NCBI RefSeq assembly: GCF_000421585.1
Contig: NZ_ATXH01000003.1
Location: forward strand, 1-64,000
Origin: Thermodesulfatator atlanticus DSM 21156
GTDB lineage: Bacteria; Desulfobacterota; Thermodesulfobacteria; Thermodesulfobacteriales; Thermodesulfatatoraceae
Length of the DNA: 64,000 bases
Reading direction: 5' to 3'
Part shown: one piece after another, positions 17,887 through 27,611 of the stretch
How the letters are laid out: each line of letters opens with the position of its first letter
Position numbering within the stretch: position 1 is the stretch's first letter
Notes under the pieces: model-generated
What the model saw: the letters and a program-made list of their open reading frames with translations, nothing else
Told to the model about the DNA's origin: nothing
Database searches by the model: none
Program-made: the position numbers and the translations under genes

Positions 17887-18540
17887 ATGCCTTTGTTTAC
17901 AAAACAACTATCCAGAATAATTAAAAAGATTGATCAAGAGTTGCCTTATCCTTTATTTTATCCATTTTTGATGAAAAGGAAAGAGAAGTTGCTTTTTGAT
18001 AAGCTTATAAAAGCTTCAAAACACTACTTGGAGTTTGGGCTCGGGGGTAGCACATTGCGAGCGCTCGCAAAGTCGAGATCAATTATATATACAGTTGAAT
18101 CAAGTATGGAATGGATAGAATATATGAGGAAATATAGGATTGTTAAAAAGTTTGAAAATGAAAGATTGTTTATTTATTATGTAAATATCGGGCCAACTAA
18201 AGAAATGGGATTTCCAGTGTCGGATGCGTATAAAAATGTTTTTGAAAAATATTCTTCAAACATTTTTCATTTTATCAATCCTCAAAAGATAGATTTAGTA
18301 CTTATTGACGGTAGATTTAGAGTAGCATGTGCTTTAAAGACTATCTTGAAATGTTACGGAAATGAAAATATAAAAATACTTATTCATGATTTTTGGAATC
18401 GGAATCAATATCACATTGTACTTAAATATTTAGAAGTCTTAGATAAAGTAGAAAAGCTGGGTCTTTTCTCAATTAAGAGAAATATAGATTTAAACTTGGT
18501 GAAAAAAGATTATGAAACTTATAAGACAGATCCGAGATAG
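17887..18540 (+). CDS. Methyltransferase-like protein of the LPS region
   Basis: A 217-residue protein that looks like a class I SAM-dependent methyltransferase fold. The glycine-rich motif is YLEFGLGGSTLRAL near residues 51-64, an acidic end to strand 2 is in YTVESSMEWIEYM, and the motif-IV-like segment is IDLVLIDGRFRVACAL near 133-148. Proteins of this kind often occur in polysaccharide loci, where their substrate is usually unknown. It is AT-rich like the LPS genes and preceded by AGAGGTAGGG. An enzymatic role is inferred, not shown. Confidence 0.55.
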   Translation: MPLFTKQLSRIIKKIDQELPYPLFYPFLMKRKEKLLFDKLIKASKHYLEFGLGGSTLRALAKSRSIIYTVESSMEWIEYMRKYRIVKKFENERLFIYYVNIGPTKEMGFPVSDAYKNVFEKYSSNIFHFINPQKIDLVLIDGRFRVACALKTILKCYGNENIKILIHDFWNRNQYHIVLKYLEVLDKVEKLGLFSIKRNIDLNLVKKDYETYKTDPR

Positions 18541-18757
18541 ACAAAATGGAAATAGAAAAATCTCCCTGTCTTCTTTAAAAGTCTTTTCCCGTGGTATAAT
18601 TGACATTGAATCTCATTAAGATTAGCTTGTTGTTAAGAGCATTTTTAAGAAAAATGTCTCGGGATCCGTTCCCATTTTTCGTTCCGATAAAAATGGGGAC
18701 GAATCCCTACAGTTTTTGTGCTCACAACACTGATATCGACATTTCGGAAAAGAGCTT
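18541..18757 (+). other. Intergenic leader with palindrome copy B
   Basis: This 217-base gap between the methyltransferase-like gene and the zinc-ribbon gene has no gene that I can support. It contains palindrome copy B (18661-18707), about 50 bases ahead of the zinc-ribbon start, and so lies in that gene's leader. Confidence 0.5.
18661..18707. repeat. GGATCCGTTCC palindrome, copy B
   Basis: GGGATCCGTTCCCATTTTTC pairs with GATAAAAATGGGGACGAATC and the final CC with a few mismatches; the loop is of the TTC type. At 47 bases it is slightly longer than other copies because of an inserted TA. Confidence 0.85.
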
Positions 18758-18931
18758 ATGGAAGAATATCGGGAATTTAAGTGTTTTGTGTGTGGACATG
18801 TTTGGCGAGTTCCTTTTGGGACTGGAAGGGTCCTCTGCTGTCCAAAATGTGGTAGCCTGAAAATCAGGCGCACTAATCCTGGCCCTCCCAAAAGAGGCGG
18901 TTGGCGTTGGCGACTAAGACGCAACAGATAA
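18758..18931 (+). CDS. 57-residue zinc-ribbon protein
   Basis: A small gene below the usual length cut-off. ATG at 18758 gives MEEYREFKCFVCGHVWRVP, then a second knuckle CCPKCGSLKIRR, and a strongly basic tail (KRGGWRWRLRRNR). The two CxxCG pairs are a textbook zinc ribbon, and the basic tail suggests nucleic-acid contact. The stop lies 31 bases inside the start of the CDF gene, so the two are probably cotranscribed and coupled. It could be a nucleic-acid-binding or metal-sensing microprotein; no specific role is known. Confidence 0.7.
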   Translation: MEEYREFKCFVCGHVWRVPFGTGRVLCCPKCGSLKIRRTNPGPPKRGGWRWRLRRNR

Positions 18932-20139
18932 AAACCGAAGGGCAGGTTCTTGCCCGGGTAGCTGCCTTTGCAGCAATTTTTAATCTTTGCTTAGCAGCAA
19001 GCAAATATCTCCTGAGTAAATTTTCAGGAAGTCTTTCCCTGCAAGCAGATGCCATTCATTCTTTAACTGACGTTATTGGCTCGATATCTGTATTCCTTGG
19101 ATTAAAATTTGCCGATCGCAAAAGCAAAGACTTTCCCTACGGCCTTTATAAATTGGAAAATCTCGCGTCACTGGTTACCTCCTTTTTTATTTTTGCCGCG
19201 GCATTTGAAATAATTCATTCGGTTATAAGCGAAGAAAGTGTGCTAGAGGCCCAGAGAGTTCCTGTTGCTGCCGGGGGGCTTTTGGCCATAACTATTGCAC
19301 TTTGGCTTTTCTCGCGCTGGGAACTAAAGATCGCCAAAAAATCAGGCTCACCAAGCCTGGCTGCTGACGCGGAACACATGAAAACAGATCTTTTTAGCTC
19401 GGCTATTATACTGATTGGTCTCATTGGTGGAGCTATTGGGTTCCCCTGGTTAGATCATATAGCTGCGATAATTATTTCAATTTTCATTATTCACACCGGC
19501 TGGGAGATTATGATTGATTCTCTAAAAGTACTTCTGGATGCTGGTATTGAGCCTGAAGTTGCCGCTCGTATCGCCGAAATAATTAGGTCATTTCCGGAAG
19601 TTAAAGAAATTAAACGGCTAACAGGTAGGCGCTCGGGTAGATTTAGTTTTGTAGAAGCTGAAATAATACTTGACGTGCGCACCTTGGATGAAGCCCACGA
19701 AATCGTAACTATCATGGAAGAAGAAATCTATGACCAGTTTCCAGAAATAGACCGGGTAGTCATCCATTTTGAGCCCCCCAAAATAGAAAAACTGGTAATT
19801 GCTATCCCCCTTGACGAAAAAAAGAATTTTTCTGGGCATCTTGCCTGTGCGCCAGCTTTTCTTATCCTTGAAATCGATTGTTCTCAAAAACCTGGAGAAG
19901 TAAAAGGAGAATATGTGCTTGAAAATCCTTACTTCAAGGAAGACCGGCACCGGGGTGCCCTTGTAGCAGAATGGTTGAAAGAAAAAGGGGTAAATACATT
20001 TATTGTCCCTGTGAAGGAGCCGTCTTGTAAAGGGCTCCTTTATGCCCTTGATTCCCTTGGGATAAAAATTTATTTCAAACCAGAGATCTCATTAGAACAG
20101 CTAAAAAAAGATCCTCCTTGCCCAGAAACGTCACACTAA
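18901..20139 (+). CDS. CDF metal-efflux transporter fused to a NifX/NifB-type domain
   Basis: A 412-residue cation diffusion facilitator: six helices (about residues 15-210) with LQADAIHSLTDVIGS and AADAEHMKTDLFSSA carrying the metal-binding His/Asp sets, then the cytoplasmic dimerisation domain (to about 295). It continues into an extra domain of about 110 residues (LVIAIPLDEKKNFSGHLACA, HRGALVAEWLKEKGVNTFIV, GLLYALDSLGIKIYF) that resembles the dinitrogenase Fe-Mo cofactor-binding (NifX/NafY) fold. The start is a TTG at 18901 preceded by AGAGGCGG; TTG at 18907 is an alternative. It probably exports Fe, Zn or Mn, with the extra domain as metal or cluster sensor (inference). Confidence 0.85.
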   Translation: MALATKTQQIKTEGQVLARVAAFAAIFNLCLAASKYLLSKFSGSLSLQADAIHSLTDVIGSISVFLGLKFADRKSKDFPYGLYKLENLASLVTSFFIFAAAFEIIHSVISEESVLEAQRVPVAAGGLLAITIALWLFSRWELKIAKKSGSPSLAADAEHMKTDLFSSAIILIGLIGGAIGFPWLDHIAAIIISIFIIHTGWEIMIDSLKVLLDAGIEPEVAARIAEIIRSFPEVKEIKRLTGRRSGRFSFVEAEIILDVRTLDEAHEIVTIMEEEIYDQFPEIDRVVIHFEPPKIEKLVIAIPLDEKKNFSGHLACAPAFLILEIDCSQKPGEVKGEYVLENPYFKEDRHRGALVAEWLKEKGVNTFIVPVKEPSCKGLLYALDSLGIKIYFKPEISLEQLKKDPPCPETSH

Positions 20140-20236
20140 TTTAAAAAAAGTTTTGTCTTTTAAGTATGATTATTTAAAAATTTTTGTTACACTTTTTAAA
20201 GATTGATTGCTTAAATCTCTGGTCGCGAGGGGAATC

Positions 20237-22228
20237 ATGAATAAGCTAGCAAAAATTTTGGCTGCGGTTTTAGTTGTATTTTTGGTTGTTATTGTCGGGA
20301 TTTATTTTGTTGCCAGTCGTTATCTCACTCCCGAACGAATAGAAGCCCTTATTGTGCCGCCCTTAGAAAAGGCCACCGGCCTTCAAGTCTCCATAGGAGA
20401 GATTAAACGCTCAGGGTTTTTCGGCATTAAAGTTAGTAAAATAGACTTTAAAGATCCCAAAACACATCAAAATATAATTGCTGCCGATGAATTGCGCCTG
20501 GCCCTTAAGCTTTCCCCCTTACTTCAGGGAAAGCTTGTTGTCTCTGAAGTAGCCTTTATCAGGCCCAGGGTATTAATCGTGCGCGAAAAAGACGGGACTA
20601 TCAATCTGGTGAGATACTTTGGCCCCAAAGAAGCAGCAAAACCCGCCAAAGAAGTGCCGCCAAAAGAGGCGCCGCCTAAAGAACTAGCTCTAGTTTTCCA
20701 AAACCTCAAGATAGAAAAGGCCCTCATAGAATTCGTTGACCTTAAGAAAGAACTTCCCCCTGCCAAAGCAACCTTTTCTTTAGCCGGGGGCTTGAAAGTA
20801 AAAGGAACAAGCCTTGTTTTTAGTGGTGACGGAAGCTTTGATCTCCTGATGAATAATTATGCGCTGGTAAAAGGCTTGAGTTTTAAAGCACAGGCCACCG
20901 GACGCGAGACCAAATTTGTACTCAACGGAGGAAAAATCCTTTCAGGAACCATGAAAGGGGAAATCCTTCTTAGCGGGCAAAAGATAAAAGGAAATATCTC
21001 CTTGAATAAAGCAAGTTTCAAAGAGGCAGAAGAGCTTGCTAAGGCACTGAAACCCTATCTTTTTCCAGAGGCTGAACTTCCCAGGTTAGATGGTAATTTT
21101 GACGTGGAAATTGCTTTGGCGGGAACCACCCAAAACCCTCTTTATGCGCTAACCTTTTATCCCAAACCCCTTCTTCTTGAACAAAAACCCTACACCCTTC
21201 AGGCAGAAGGCCTAATCAGAGTTAATCCTGAAGAAGTGTCTCCCAAGCTCAAGGTGGCTGTAAACGGCGAAAAAATGGACATTTCAGGAAAAATATCTTT
21301 AAAGGGAACTCCACCCTACGCTAATCTCCTTATCACCGCCGAAAAATTCAATTTGAAATCCCTTTTACCTGAAGAGGAAAAGGCTAACCAAGAAGAGATC
21401 CCGTCAAACAAAGAACCGCAGAAGAACAAACCCCTTGTGCTCCCCATTGCAGGAAATATTCAATTTAAGGCTGGGGAAGTTTGTTATACTCTTTGTGCTG
21501 AAGACGTAAAAGCAAACATCAAGCTTGCCCAAGACCGCATTGACCTTAAAAACTTAAATTTTCTTTTTGCAGGGGCTATATCGCAAGTAAATGGAAATGT
21601 TTCTGAGCTTTCTAAAACACCCAAGCTCAAGTTTGCCTATTCCGTAGCAGGGGCGGATCTTCCCACCTTAGGCGAAAGTTTTTTCCCGGAGAGTAACTAC
21701 TTTGTAAGTGGTAAGGTCTGGTCTGAGGGAGCTTTTTCTGCGCTGGGGCTAGGGTCCGATGCCATAAAAAAGACCCTCTCTGGCCAGGGAAACGCCAAGT
21801 TCTTGCAGGTTGGCCTAAAGGAAAATGCGATAACTACTCTTGCCGCACAACTCCTTCACGTGGACGAACTAAAAAACCTGATGTTCGAAAATGGTTCCCT
21901 GGGATATACCGTTAAAGATGGTCTCGTGAACTTAAAAGGGCATTTTGCGAAAGAGGGGCTTGCCCTTGATCTCTTAGGGCAAGTGGGCCTTGATGGGCGC
22001 TTAAACTTAAGTCCCAAACTTAAATTGTCTGGGAAGCTGGCCAAGGTTTTTGCCAAAAAATTTCCCGGAGCTTCCCTTTTTAAAACCAAAACTGGTTATG
22101 AAATCCCGCTTACCATTAAAGGCACCGTGGAAAAACCCAAGGTCTCTTTGGTAGGGGTCGAAGAAAAAGTAAAAGAAAAAATAGAAGAAAAGGCCGTTGA
22201 ACAGATATTTAAGTTCTTGGGCAATTAG
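20237..22228 (+). CDS. AsmA-family envelope protein
   Basis: A 663-residue AsmA-like protein. One N-terminal membrane helix (about residues 6-26) is followed by a long beta-rich periplasmic chain; [21 protein letters not shown] is typical of the AsmA N-terminal region, and the C-terminal part ([29 protein letters not shown]) matches the AsmA/YhdP repetitive beta-groove. Members bridge inner and outer membranes and are thought to carry phospholipids or support outer-membrane assembly. The ATG at 20237 follows GCGAGGGG; an in-frame TTG at 20207 is less likely. A proline/lysine-rich linker occurs near residues 137-155. Confidence 0.85.
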   Translation: MNKLAKILAAVLVVFLVVIVGIYFVASRYLTPERIEALIVPPLEKATGLQVSIGEIKRSGFFGIKVSKIDFKDPKTHQNIIAADELRLALKLSPLLQGKLVVSEVAFIRPRVLIVREKDGTINLVRYFGPKEAAKPAKEVPPKEAPPKELALVFQNLKIEKALIEFVDLKKELPPAKATFSLAGGLKVKGTSLVFSGDGSFDLLMNNYALVKGLSFKAQATGRETKFVLNGGKILSGTMKGEILLSGQKIKGNISLNKASFKEAEELAKALKPYLFPEAELPRLDGNFDVEIALAGTTQNPLYALTFYPKPLLLEQKPYTLQAEGLIRVNPEEVSPKLKVAVNGEKMDISGKISLKGTPPYANLLITAEKFNLKSLLPEEEKANQEEIPSNKEPQKNKPLVLPIAGNIQFKAGEVCYTLCAEDVKANIKLAQDRIDLKNLNFLFAGAISQVNGNVSELSKTPKLKFAYSVAGADLPTLGESFFPESNYFVSGKVWSEGAFSALGLGSDAIKKTLSGQGNAKFLQVGLKENAITTLAAQLLHVDELKNLMFENGSLGYTVKDGLVNLKGHFAKEGLALDLLGQVGLDGRLNLSPKLKLSGKLAKVFAKKFPGASLFKTKTGYEIPLTIKGTVEKPKVSLVGVEEKVKEKIEEKAVEQIFKFLGN

Positions 22229-22608
22229 TCTTCTTTGCGGCGTTCCACGGTGATTACTGTGTGAACATTGCCGCGGGGATGAAAATCCCCAACTACCTTG
22301 AGATAACGCGGAGCCAAAGTTTGCCACAGGGCGTCAAATATTTCGTTGGTAGCAGCTTCGTGGGAAATATAGCGATTGCGAAATTTGTTAAGCCAGAGCT
22401 TTAAAGAACGCAGTTCGATTATCTGCTTGTCAGGGATATACTCTATCTTGATGATGGCAAAATCCGGATACCCTGAACGCGGGCACAAACATGTAAACTC
22501 TGGAAAAGTTATTTCGATAAGATAGTCCCTATCAGGATAAGGATTCGGCCAGGGTTCTAATTCAGCTTCAAGGATAGCTTTTTCGCCGTATTTCAATTCT
22601 TCTGACAT
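22225..22608 (-). CDS. queF: NADPH-dependent preQ0 reductase QueF
   Basis: A 127-residue type I QueF, which reduces 7-cyano-7-deazaguanine (preQ0) to preQ1 in queuosine synthesis. The catalytic Cys lies in [14 protein letters not shown], the family segment is [15 protein letters not shown], and [12 protein letters not shown] and [12 protein letters not shown] follow. Length fits the unimodular form. It is the last gene of the minus run rsfS-gpmI-polyferredoxin-queF, 10 bases after the preceding gene, and touches the end of the asmA-like gene by 4 bases. No other que genes are in the window. Confidence 0.95.
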   Translation of the reverse strand: MSEELKYGEKAILEAELEPWPNPYPDRDYLIEITFPEFTCLCPRSGYPDFAIIKIEYIPDKQIIELRSLKLWLNKFRNRYISHEAATNEIFDALWQTLAPRYLKVVGDFHPRGNVHTVITVERRKED

Positions 22609-22618
22609 GTTTGGTCTC

Positions 22619-23983
22619 CTACACGAGCCAAAGATAAAGCAAAGTAATGGACCATATCAACAACAAGATAGCAAAAAAATTCTTCTTAGGCACAAGGCCT
22701 TCAAACTCTTTACTATAAAAAACCCAGGATACATACGTGGCGCCTATGCCTCCCACAACCAAAACAAATTTTAAAAGAAAAACTATCAGCCATTCAGGGA
22801 CAACAAAACCCCAGGAAGCAAAAGTTTGAATATGAAACTGCCGGCTCAAAATCGGAAAAAAGTTTCCCACTTCTTTTAAGAAATAGTCCAGACGATACAC
22901 CAGCTCCCCGGTAAAAGCCATGGGGACCAGCACCGGAACCATAGGAGAAAATTTTCCAAAAAGTTCATCTTCATAAAAAGTAAATAGATGGGCACCCAAA
23001 CGGATAATTCCCAGAAAAAGAACAAAACAAGCCGCCAAAACCAAACTATAGGAGATTATTTCAAGCCCGCCAAAAAATTCTTTAAACGATTGGTACCAGT
23101 AAGTTCTTTCCTGAATAAACCTTGATATCTGAGAAGCCATAAGAAAGGGGATAATGTAAGCACAGGTTAAGTAGCGGCCTTTGTTAAGGATGAGCTCTTT
23201 TAAAGGGTGACGCAAGAAAAGCCTTGGGGAATCCCTATCACAAAGAGGCACACAATGACCACACACCAAACAAATAAGATTGTTTTTTACGGCGTAAGCT
23301 CCCAAATAAACAGGACACCCGGGGATGCCATCTTTCCCTCTTTTGCACGCAAAAGTCTTGCATCCTCTGCATTTATCTAACAAGGGCCGGAATTCCAGAA
23401 TAGACATCGTGGCCGCTGAGCCGATGATTTTTCCCATAGGGCAAAAATGGCGACACCAGGCCTGTCCTTTGTATAGGGCCGCAAAAATAGTTGCTCCCAA
23501 CAGGATGGAAAGCAGCAAAAGCGCGGTGAGAAAAGGCGAATTTTTCATGTGGGTTACGGCCTCTACCCATAGAATAAGAGCAAGGAGCCCTGTTGCTCCG
23601 TAAGCACACCATTTTGCAAAGGTCTGAAGAGGCAGTTTTTTCCGGTAAAGCCCAAGGGCTTGAAGAATGCGACCCACCCCTGGGAAAGGACAAACACCGC
23701 ACCACATGCGTCCTACAAAAAACCAGGAAAGAACAATGCTTGTCCACCATACACCCCAGGAAATAAAAAGCATGATATTAGAAGAGGGGTCTTGGGGGCC
23801 AAAAAGTCCCATCAGGATGAGGCAAGTAAAAATGATATCGCCAAACGTGCGCAAAATAGCAAAATTGCGCCTATTGGCGAAAAAACTTTTCAAGCGCGGA
23901 AAATGGGTAAAGAGGTCAAGGCGGGCCTCTGGGTCATAAACAAAAAGAACACGTAGTATTTCTTTTAGGAGTTTAAGGTTCAA
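22619..23983 (-). CDS. Membrane polyferredoxin, NapH/CcoG-like 4Fe-4S protein
   Basis: A 454-residue inner-membrane iron-sulfur protein. Several transmembrane helices flank CGVCPFPG and CRHFCPMG, typical of the NapH/MauN-type family, and further cysteine motifs occur as [20 protein letters not shown] and [11 protein letters not shown], enough for about two 4Fe-4S clusters. More hydrophobic helices follow to the C-terminus. It probably passes electrons between quinols and a periplasmic or cytoplasmic partner, which is not in the window. The start appears to be TTG, overlapping the gpmI stop by 11 bases. Confidence 0.85.
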   Translation of the reverse strand: MNLKLLKEILRVLFVYDPEARLDLFTHFPRLKSFFANRRNFAILRTFGDIIFTCLILMGLFGPQDPSSNIMLFISWGVWWTSIVLSWFFVGRMWCGVCPFPGVGRILQALGLYRKKLPLQTFAKWCAYGATGLLALILWVEAVTHMKNSPFLTALLLLSILLGATIFAALYKGQAWCRHFCPMGKIIGSAATMSILEFRPLLDKCRGCKTFACKRGKDGIPGCPVYLGAYAVKNNLICLVCGHCVPLCDRDSPRLFLRHPLKELILNKGRYLTCAYIIPFLMASQISRFIQERTYWYQSFKEFFGGLEIISYSLVLAACFVLFLGIIRLGAHLFTFYEDELFGKFSPMVPVLVPMAFTGELVYRLDYFLKEVGNFFPILSRQFHIQTFASWGFVVPEWLIVFLLKFVLVVGGIGATYVSWVFYSKEFEGLVPKKNFFAILLLIWSITLLYLWLV

Positions 23984-25523
23984 ATAATAATTTGCCTGTC
24001 ATTTCCTTTGGGATTTCAAGCCCCATAAGATAAAGCCCTGTGGGCGCAATATCTGCCAGGATGCCTGGCGAAAGTCTTTTCCCAATAAATCTATCATCAA
24101 TAAGATAAAATGGAACCGGATTACCGGTATGTGCGGTAAAAGGTCCACCAGTTTCAGGGTCAATCATCATCTCGCAATTGCCGTGGTCAGCGGTAACAAT
24201 GGCCGGTGCGTTATTAGTGGCATCCCTCCAGGCGGCAAGGACTTTACCCACACATTCATCTACCACTTTCACCGCTTTTATGGCCGCTTCAAGCACCCCT
24301 GTGTGCCCTACCATATCCCCATTAGCATAATTCATCACAATAAAGTGATATTTCCTTGTTTTGATGCGACGGATTACTTCTTCGGTTACATCGTAAGCAC
24401 TCATCTCAGGCTTTTTATCATAAGTGGGAATATCCCGTGGCGAAGGGATGAGTTTTCTCTCTTCTTTAGGGAAAGGTTTTTCTTCGCCGCCGTTAAAAAA
24501 GTAAGTAACGTGGGCATATTTTTCGGTCTCAGCAGTTCTGAATTGCCAAAGTCCGACTTTACTCACCACCTCGCCCCAGATGTTGACCAAATGCTCAGGA
24601 GGAAACGCCACTGGCAAATCAAAAGTTTCGTCGTAAAGGGTCATGCACACGTAGTAGGCAAGTTTGGGAAATTTTTTGCGGTCAAATTCCTTGAAATTTG
24701 GGTCTGTTAGGGCCCGGGTAAGTTCTCTGGCACGATCCGCACGAAAATTAAAAAATATTACTACGTCGCCATCTTCTATGAGAGCTACAGGGTGCCCCTG
24801 CTTAACAATTACAGTAGGCTTAATGAATTCGTCAGTCTCACCGCGTGCATAGGCTTTCTCTATTGCTTCTAAGGGATCTTCGGCGTAAATGCCTTCGCCA
24901 AGCACTAAGGCATAATAGGCTTTGGCTACTCTTTCCCAACGCTTATCCCGGTCCATGGCGTAGTACCGCCCAGAAAGAGAAGCTACTGCACCGCAGGAAA
25001 GTTCTTCTATTTTCTTTTGGACAGCGGCAAGGTAGGTTTTGGCACTTTGAGGCGGAGTGTCTCGGCCGTCAGTAAAAGCATGCACGTAAACTCTCTCGCA
25101 TAGGCCTTCTTTTTTGGCAAACTCAAGCAGGGCAAAAAGGTGCTCAAGGCTGCTGTGCACCCCTCCATCTGATACAAGGCCCAGCAAATGTACCTTGCCA
25201 CCGGTTTGTTTGGCTCGGGAAAAAGCTTCCTTGAGCACGGGATTTTCAAAAAAACTCCCGTTTTTTATTGCTAAATTAATGCGGGTAAGGTCTTGATAGA
25301 CAATGCGGCCGGCTCCAATGTTCAAATGGCCCACTTCGGAGTTTCCCATCTGGCCAGGCGGGAGCCCTACCGCTTCCCCTGAACATTTAAGTAAAGTGAA
25401 AGGGTATCTTTTTTGTAAGGCATCAAGGTTAGGGGTTCCCGCCAGACGAATGGCGTTTCCTTCGGTTTCTTCACGAAAGCCCCAGCCATCAAGAATGATG
25501 AGCAAAAGTCTATTGATGTTCAT
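23973..25523 (-). CDS. gpmI: Cofactor-independent phosphoglycerate mutase
   Basis: A 516-residue GpmI that interconverts 3- and 2-phosphoglycerate using manganese and a phosphoserine intermediate. It has LLLIILDGWGFREETEGNAI, the nucleophile Ser62 in GQMGNSEVGHLNIGAGR, AFTDGRDTPPQS and the C-terminal metal site VTADHGNCE. The ATG at 25523 gives the family N-terminus; a longer frame to 25583 would add 20 unconserved residues. It overlaps rsfS upstream by 14 bases. Confidence 0.96.
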   Translation of the reverse strand: MNINRLLLIILDGWGFREETEGNAIRLAGTPNLDALQKRYPFTLLKCSGEAVGLPPGQMGNSEVGHLNIGAGRIVYQDLTRINLAIKNGSFFENPVLKEAFSRAKQTGGKVHLLGLVSDGGVHSSLEHLFALLEFAKKEGLCERVYVHAFTDGRDTPPQSAKTYLAAVQKKIEELSCGAVASLSGRYYAMDRDKRWERVAKAYYALVLGEGIYAEDPLEAIEKAYARGETDEFIKPTVIVKQGHPVALIEDGDVVIFFNFRADRARELTRALTDPNFKEFDRKKFPKLAYYVCMTLYDETFDLPVAFPPEHLVNIWGEVVSKVGLWQFRTAETEKYAHVTYFFNGGEEKPFPKEERKLIPSPRDIPTYDKKPEMSAYDVTEEVIRRIKTRKYHFIVMNYANGDMVGHTGVLEAAIKAVKVVDECVGKVLAAWRDATNNAPAIVTADHGNCEMMIDPETGGPFTAHTGNPVPFYLIDDRFIGKRLSPGILADIAPTGLYLMGLEIPKEMTGKLLFEP

Positions 25524-25935
25524 TTTCTTCGGTAGGTTCTGGAAGGATAAGGCCCCAGTCTTCTGGCGCAATGCGTGGGGCATCCATCCAAAGGCCTTCT
25601 ATGTCATAGAATTCTCTAACAGGCTCAAAGAAAAGATGAAAAACTACATCACCATAGTCCATCAGCACCCATTGACCTTCTGTTTTGCCCTCTGTACCCA
25701 AGGGGAAAATCCTTTCGCGGTAAAGCTCATCTTCAATATTATCAGCAATTCCCTGGACATGGCGTGCGGAACGTGCACTGGCCACAATAATAAAGTCTGC
25801 ATAAGATGAACGGCCTCTTACATCGATGATAACCAAATCGTAGGCTTTTTTATCCAGGGCAAGTTGGGCCATACGGCGGGCGAGTTCTTCTGGGGAAAGT
25901 CTTGTCTTCTTTTCAGCTGCTGCTTCTTTTTTCAC
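25510..25935 (-). CDS. rsfS: Ribosomal silencing factor RsfS
   Basis: A 141-residue RsfS/Iojap protein that binds L14 and keeps ribosomal subunits apart under starvation. Family segments are DLVIIDVRGRSSYADFIIVASARSARHVQGIADNIE-type sequence (residues about 33-68) and EGQWVLMDYGDVVFHLF. The usual partners nadD and proA are not adjacent; here it heads an operon with gpmI. Start ATG at 25935; the charged N-terminal tail (KKEAAAEKKTRL) is not unusual. Confidence 0.95.
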   Translation of the reverse strand: MKKEAAAEKKTRLSPEELARRMAQLALDKKAYDLVIIDVRGRSSYADFIIVASARSARHVQGIADNIEDELYRERIFPLGTEGKTEGQWVLMDYGDVVFHLFFEPVREFYDIEGLWMDAPRIAPEDWGLILPEPTEENEHQ

Positions 25936-26001
25936 CCGGCTGTCCTTACCTCCTGTGTTTTTTAAAAACTATAACGCAGCAAGCTTAAGTATTAAACCGT
26001 T

Positions 26002-26736
26002 TTATTGGGGTAAATAGTCACGAAAAATGGTCTTTTTTAGGAAATTTAACCCCAAACGCAGAAGTTTTTCGTCATCCTTAAGGGCTGCAGCTATTTCATC
26101 CTGAGAAAAGCCTTCAAGGGATATGGCTTGAGAGGAAACGTATTCTTTAAATTTTTCCAGGCCATAGCAGGCTAGATAGATTAAGTCGAGTTCTTCTGCG
26201 GTGAGTGGGCGATCCATGTGCTGACGGGCAAAAACTATTTCGCCAAAAAGGTCATTGAATTCGTAATAAGGTTCAAGTCCCTGTTCTTTAATCCAGTCTC
26301 GCACAGAGATAGGCCGTTTTTCAAAATGGCCTTTGCAATGAGTCTCACGAATAATACGATAGATTTCAAAGGGCTTTCCTTCTTCATCGCGGCCCACAAA
26401 GCGCGCCAAAGGATAAGTGCGACAAGAGGCCGGCCTATCAGGATAAACAGAGCAGCCTTCTTCGCGTAGAAACGGGCATGAAAAATCATGGCTCTGCATC
26501 TTTACCGAAACCACCGGGAGCTGGGTAACGTCGCCGATATAAAAGTCGCAAAACCGATCGATAAATTCCCGGGAAGAAAGCCCTAAGTTTTTGCGTAAGC
26601 GTAAAAAATCATAAGGGCCCAGCACTAAAGTCACGTCAAAACAGCAGATATTAAAACAGGAAATTCCAGGATAACAAGCAAACTCAAAGACATCATCAAG
26701 GCCTAATTTGCGATGGTCAAAAACCGGTTGTTCCAT
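26002..26736 (-). CDS. YkgJ-type cysteine-cluster protein
   Basis: A 244-residue protein of the YkgJ/zinc-or-iron-chelating (CxxxCxxCC) family. Cysteines occur as CYPGISCFNICC near residues 22-33 and CPFLREEGCSVYPDRPASC near 88-106, followed by RTYPLARFV. Members probably bind an Fe-S cluster or metal; no biochemical role is settled. GGGGAGG lies before the ATG. It is transcribed alone, with palindrome copy C in its upstream region. Confidence 0.85.
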   Translation of the reverse strand: MEQPVFDHRKLGLDDVFEFACYPGISCFNICCFDVTLVLGPYDFLRLRKNLGLSSREFIDRFCDFYIGDVTQLPVVSVKMQSHDFSCPFLREEGCSVYPDRPASCRTYPLARFVGRDEEGKPFEIYRIIRETHCKGHFEKRPISVRDWIKEQGLEPYYEFNDLFGEIVFARQHMDRPLTAEELDLIYLACYGLEKFKEYVSSQAISLEGFSQDEIAAALKDDEKLLRLGLNFLKKTIFRDYLPQ

Positions 26737-26842
26737 TTGAGAACCTCCCCTTCTTTATTTCCAGAGCAAAGATAAGTAATGCTCGCCATTTTTGTAACGA
26801 ATGCAAAATTGTTGAGATAATTGTTGCAAGCACATCCGTAAT

Positions 26843-26882
26843 GGATCTGTTCCCTTTTTGTTCCGAAAATGGGGACGGATCC
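26843..26882. repeat. GGATCCGTTCC palindrome, copy C
   Basis: GGATCTGTTCCC pairs with GGGGACGGATCC with two mismatches around a TTC-type loop. It lies in the 200-base gap between the AbiEii-like gene and the cysteine-cluster gene. Confidence 0.85.
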
Positions 26883-26936
26883 TAGCTTAACTCATACCAG
26901 TTTTGAGGGATACCTGCTAGTTAAAAGAAAGATCCG

Positions 26937-27611
26937 TTACGAAGGAATAGAATTTTCTTTTAGGTATTTTAAAACTTCATCGGAAAAAAAATCTTTTATT
27001 TGCTGCCACTCTTCAGGAGCAAGCTTACGTTCATCTAAAAAATAGACCTCTCCCTTTTCGGCGTCATAAAAATAAGAAAACCCTTTCAAAAGGAAGGCTA
27101 TATTTTCTTGTTTTAAGTTAAACTTCTGGCGACAGAGATTTAAGATGTCTCGAAGATTCCAATTGTATTTGCGCATCAGGAAATATAGGTCAAAAAAATC
27201 CTTTTTACTGCCCCTTTGAGCAATAGCAATTGCCTTAGAAGCGACAATATCTTTGTCAGAAGCAATCAAAATTTCACCAGAGGAAAGATCCAATTTGTCA
27301 GGCTTTTCTAAAAGCGGATAAGGATAAGAAAAAAAAGACACCAGGATATTTTCAATTCGTAAATGTACAGTTTCCTTCTCTAATTCAATAATTTCAAAGT
27401 TTTTGTTTTTAAAAGTAAAAGAAGAAAACCTTTGCAAGGGGAAATTTTTTCCAGACGATTCAGGAAACGAAAAAAAGTCTAGGTCTTCGGAAAAACGATG
27501 GCCATATTTCAAGGCAAGTGCAGTCCCCCCTGTAAGATAAAAACCTTCAGTGAGGCCAGATTGAAAGAGTTTCTCTAAAACTTTTTTCTGTTGCTTGAGC
27601 AATTTCTTCAT
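26937..27611 (-). CDS. AbiEii/AbiGii-type nucleotidyltransferase
   Basis: A 224-residue nucleotidyltransferase of the AbiEii/AbiGii toxin group. The core motif is FYLTGGTALALKYGHRFSEDLDFFSF (residues about 24-49), with the glycine pair and the DLD metal-binding aspartates. A later SKAIAIAQRGSKKDFFDLYFL segment is also characteristic. AbiEii toxins transfer nucleotides to tRNA or other targets. The gene overlaps a 91-residue partner by 65 bases, as antitoxin-toxin pairs often do. Antitoxin identity and activity are inferred. Confidence 0.8.
   Translation of the reverse strand: MKKLLKQQKKVLEKLFQSGLTEGFYLTGGTALALKYGHRFSEDLDFFSFPESSGKNFPLQRFSSFTFKNKNFEIIELEKETVHLRIENILVSFFSYPYPLLEKPDKLDLSSGEILIASDKDIVASKAIAIAQRGSKKDFFDLYFLMRKYNWNLRDILNLCRQKFNLKQENIAFLLKGFSYFYDAEKGEVYFLDERKLAPEEWQQIKDFFSDEVLKYLKENSIPS

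Noticed and set aside
18622-18924. Minus-strand protein of about 100 residues opposite the zinc ribbon
   Set aside because: It runs through palindrome copy B and opposite a gene with clear CxxCG motifs; its composition is that of an antisense frame.
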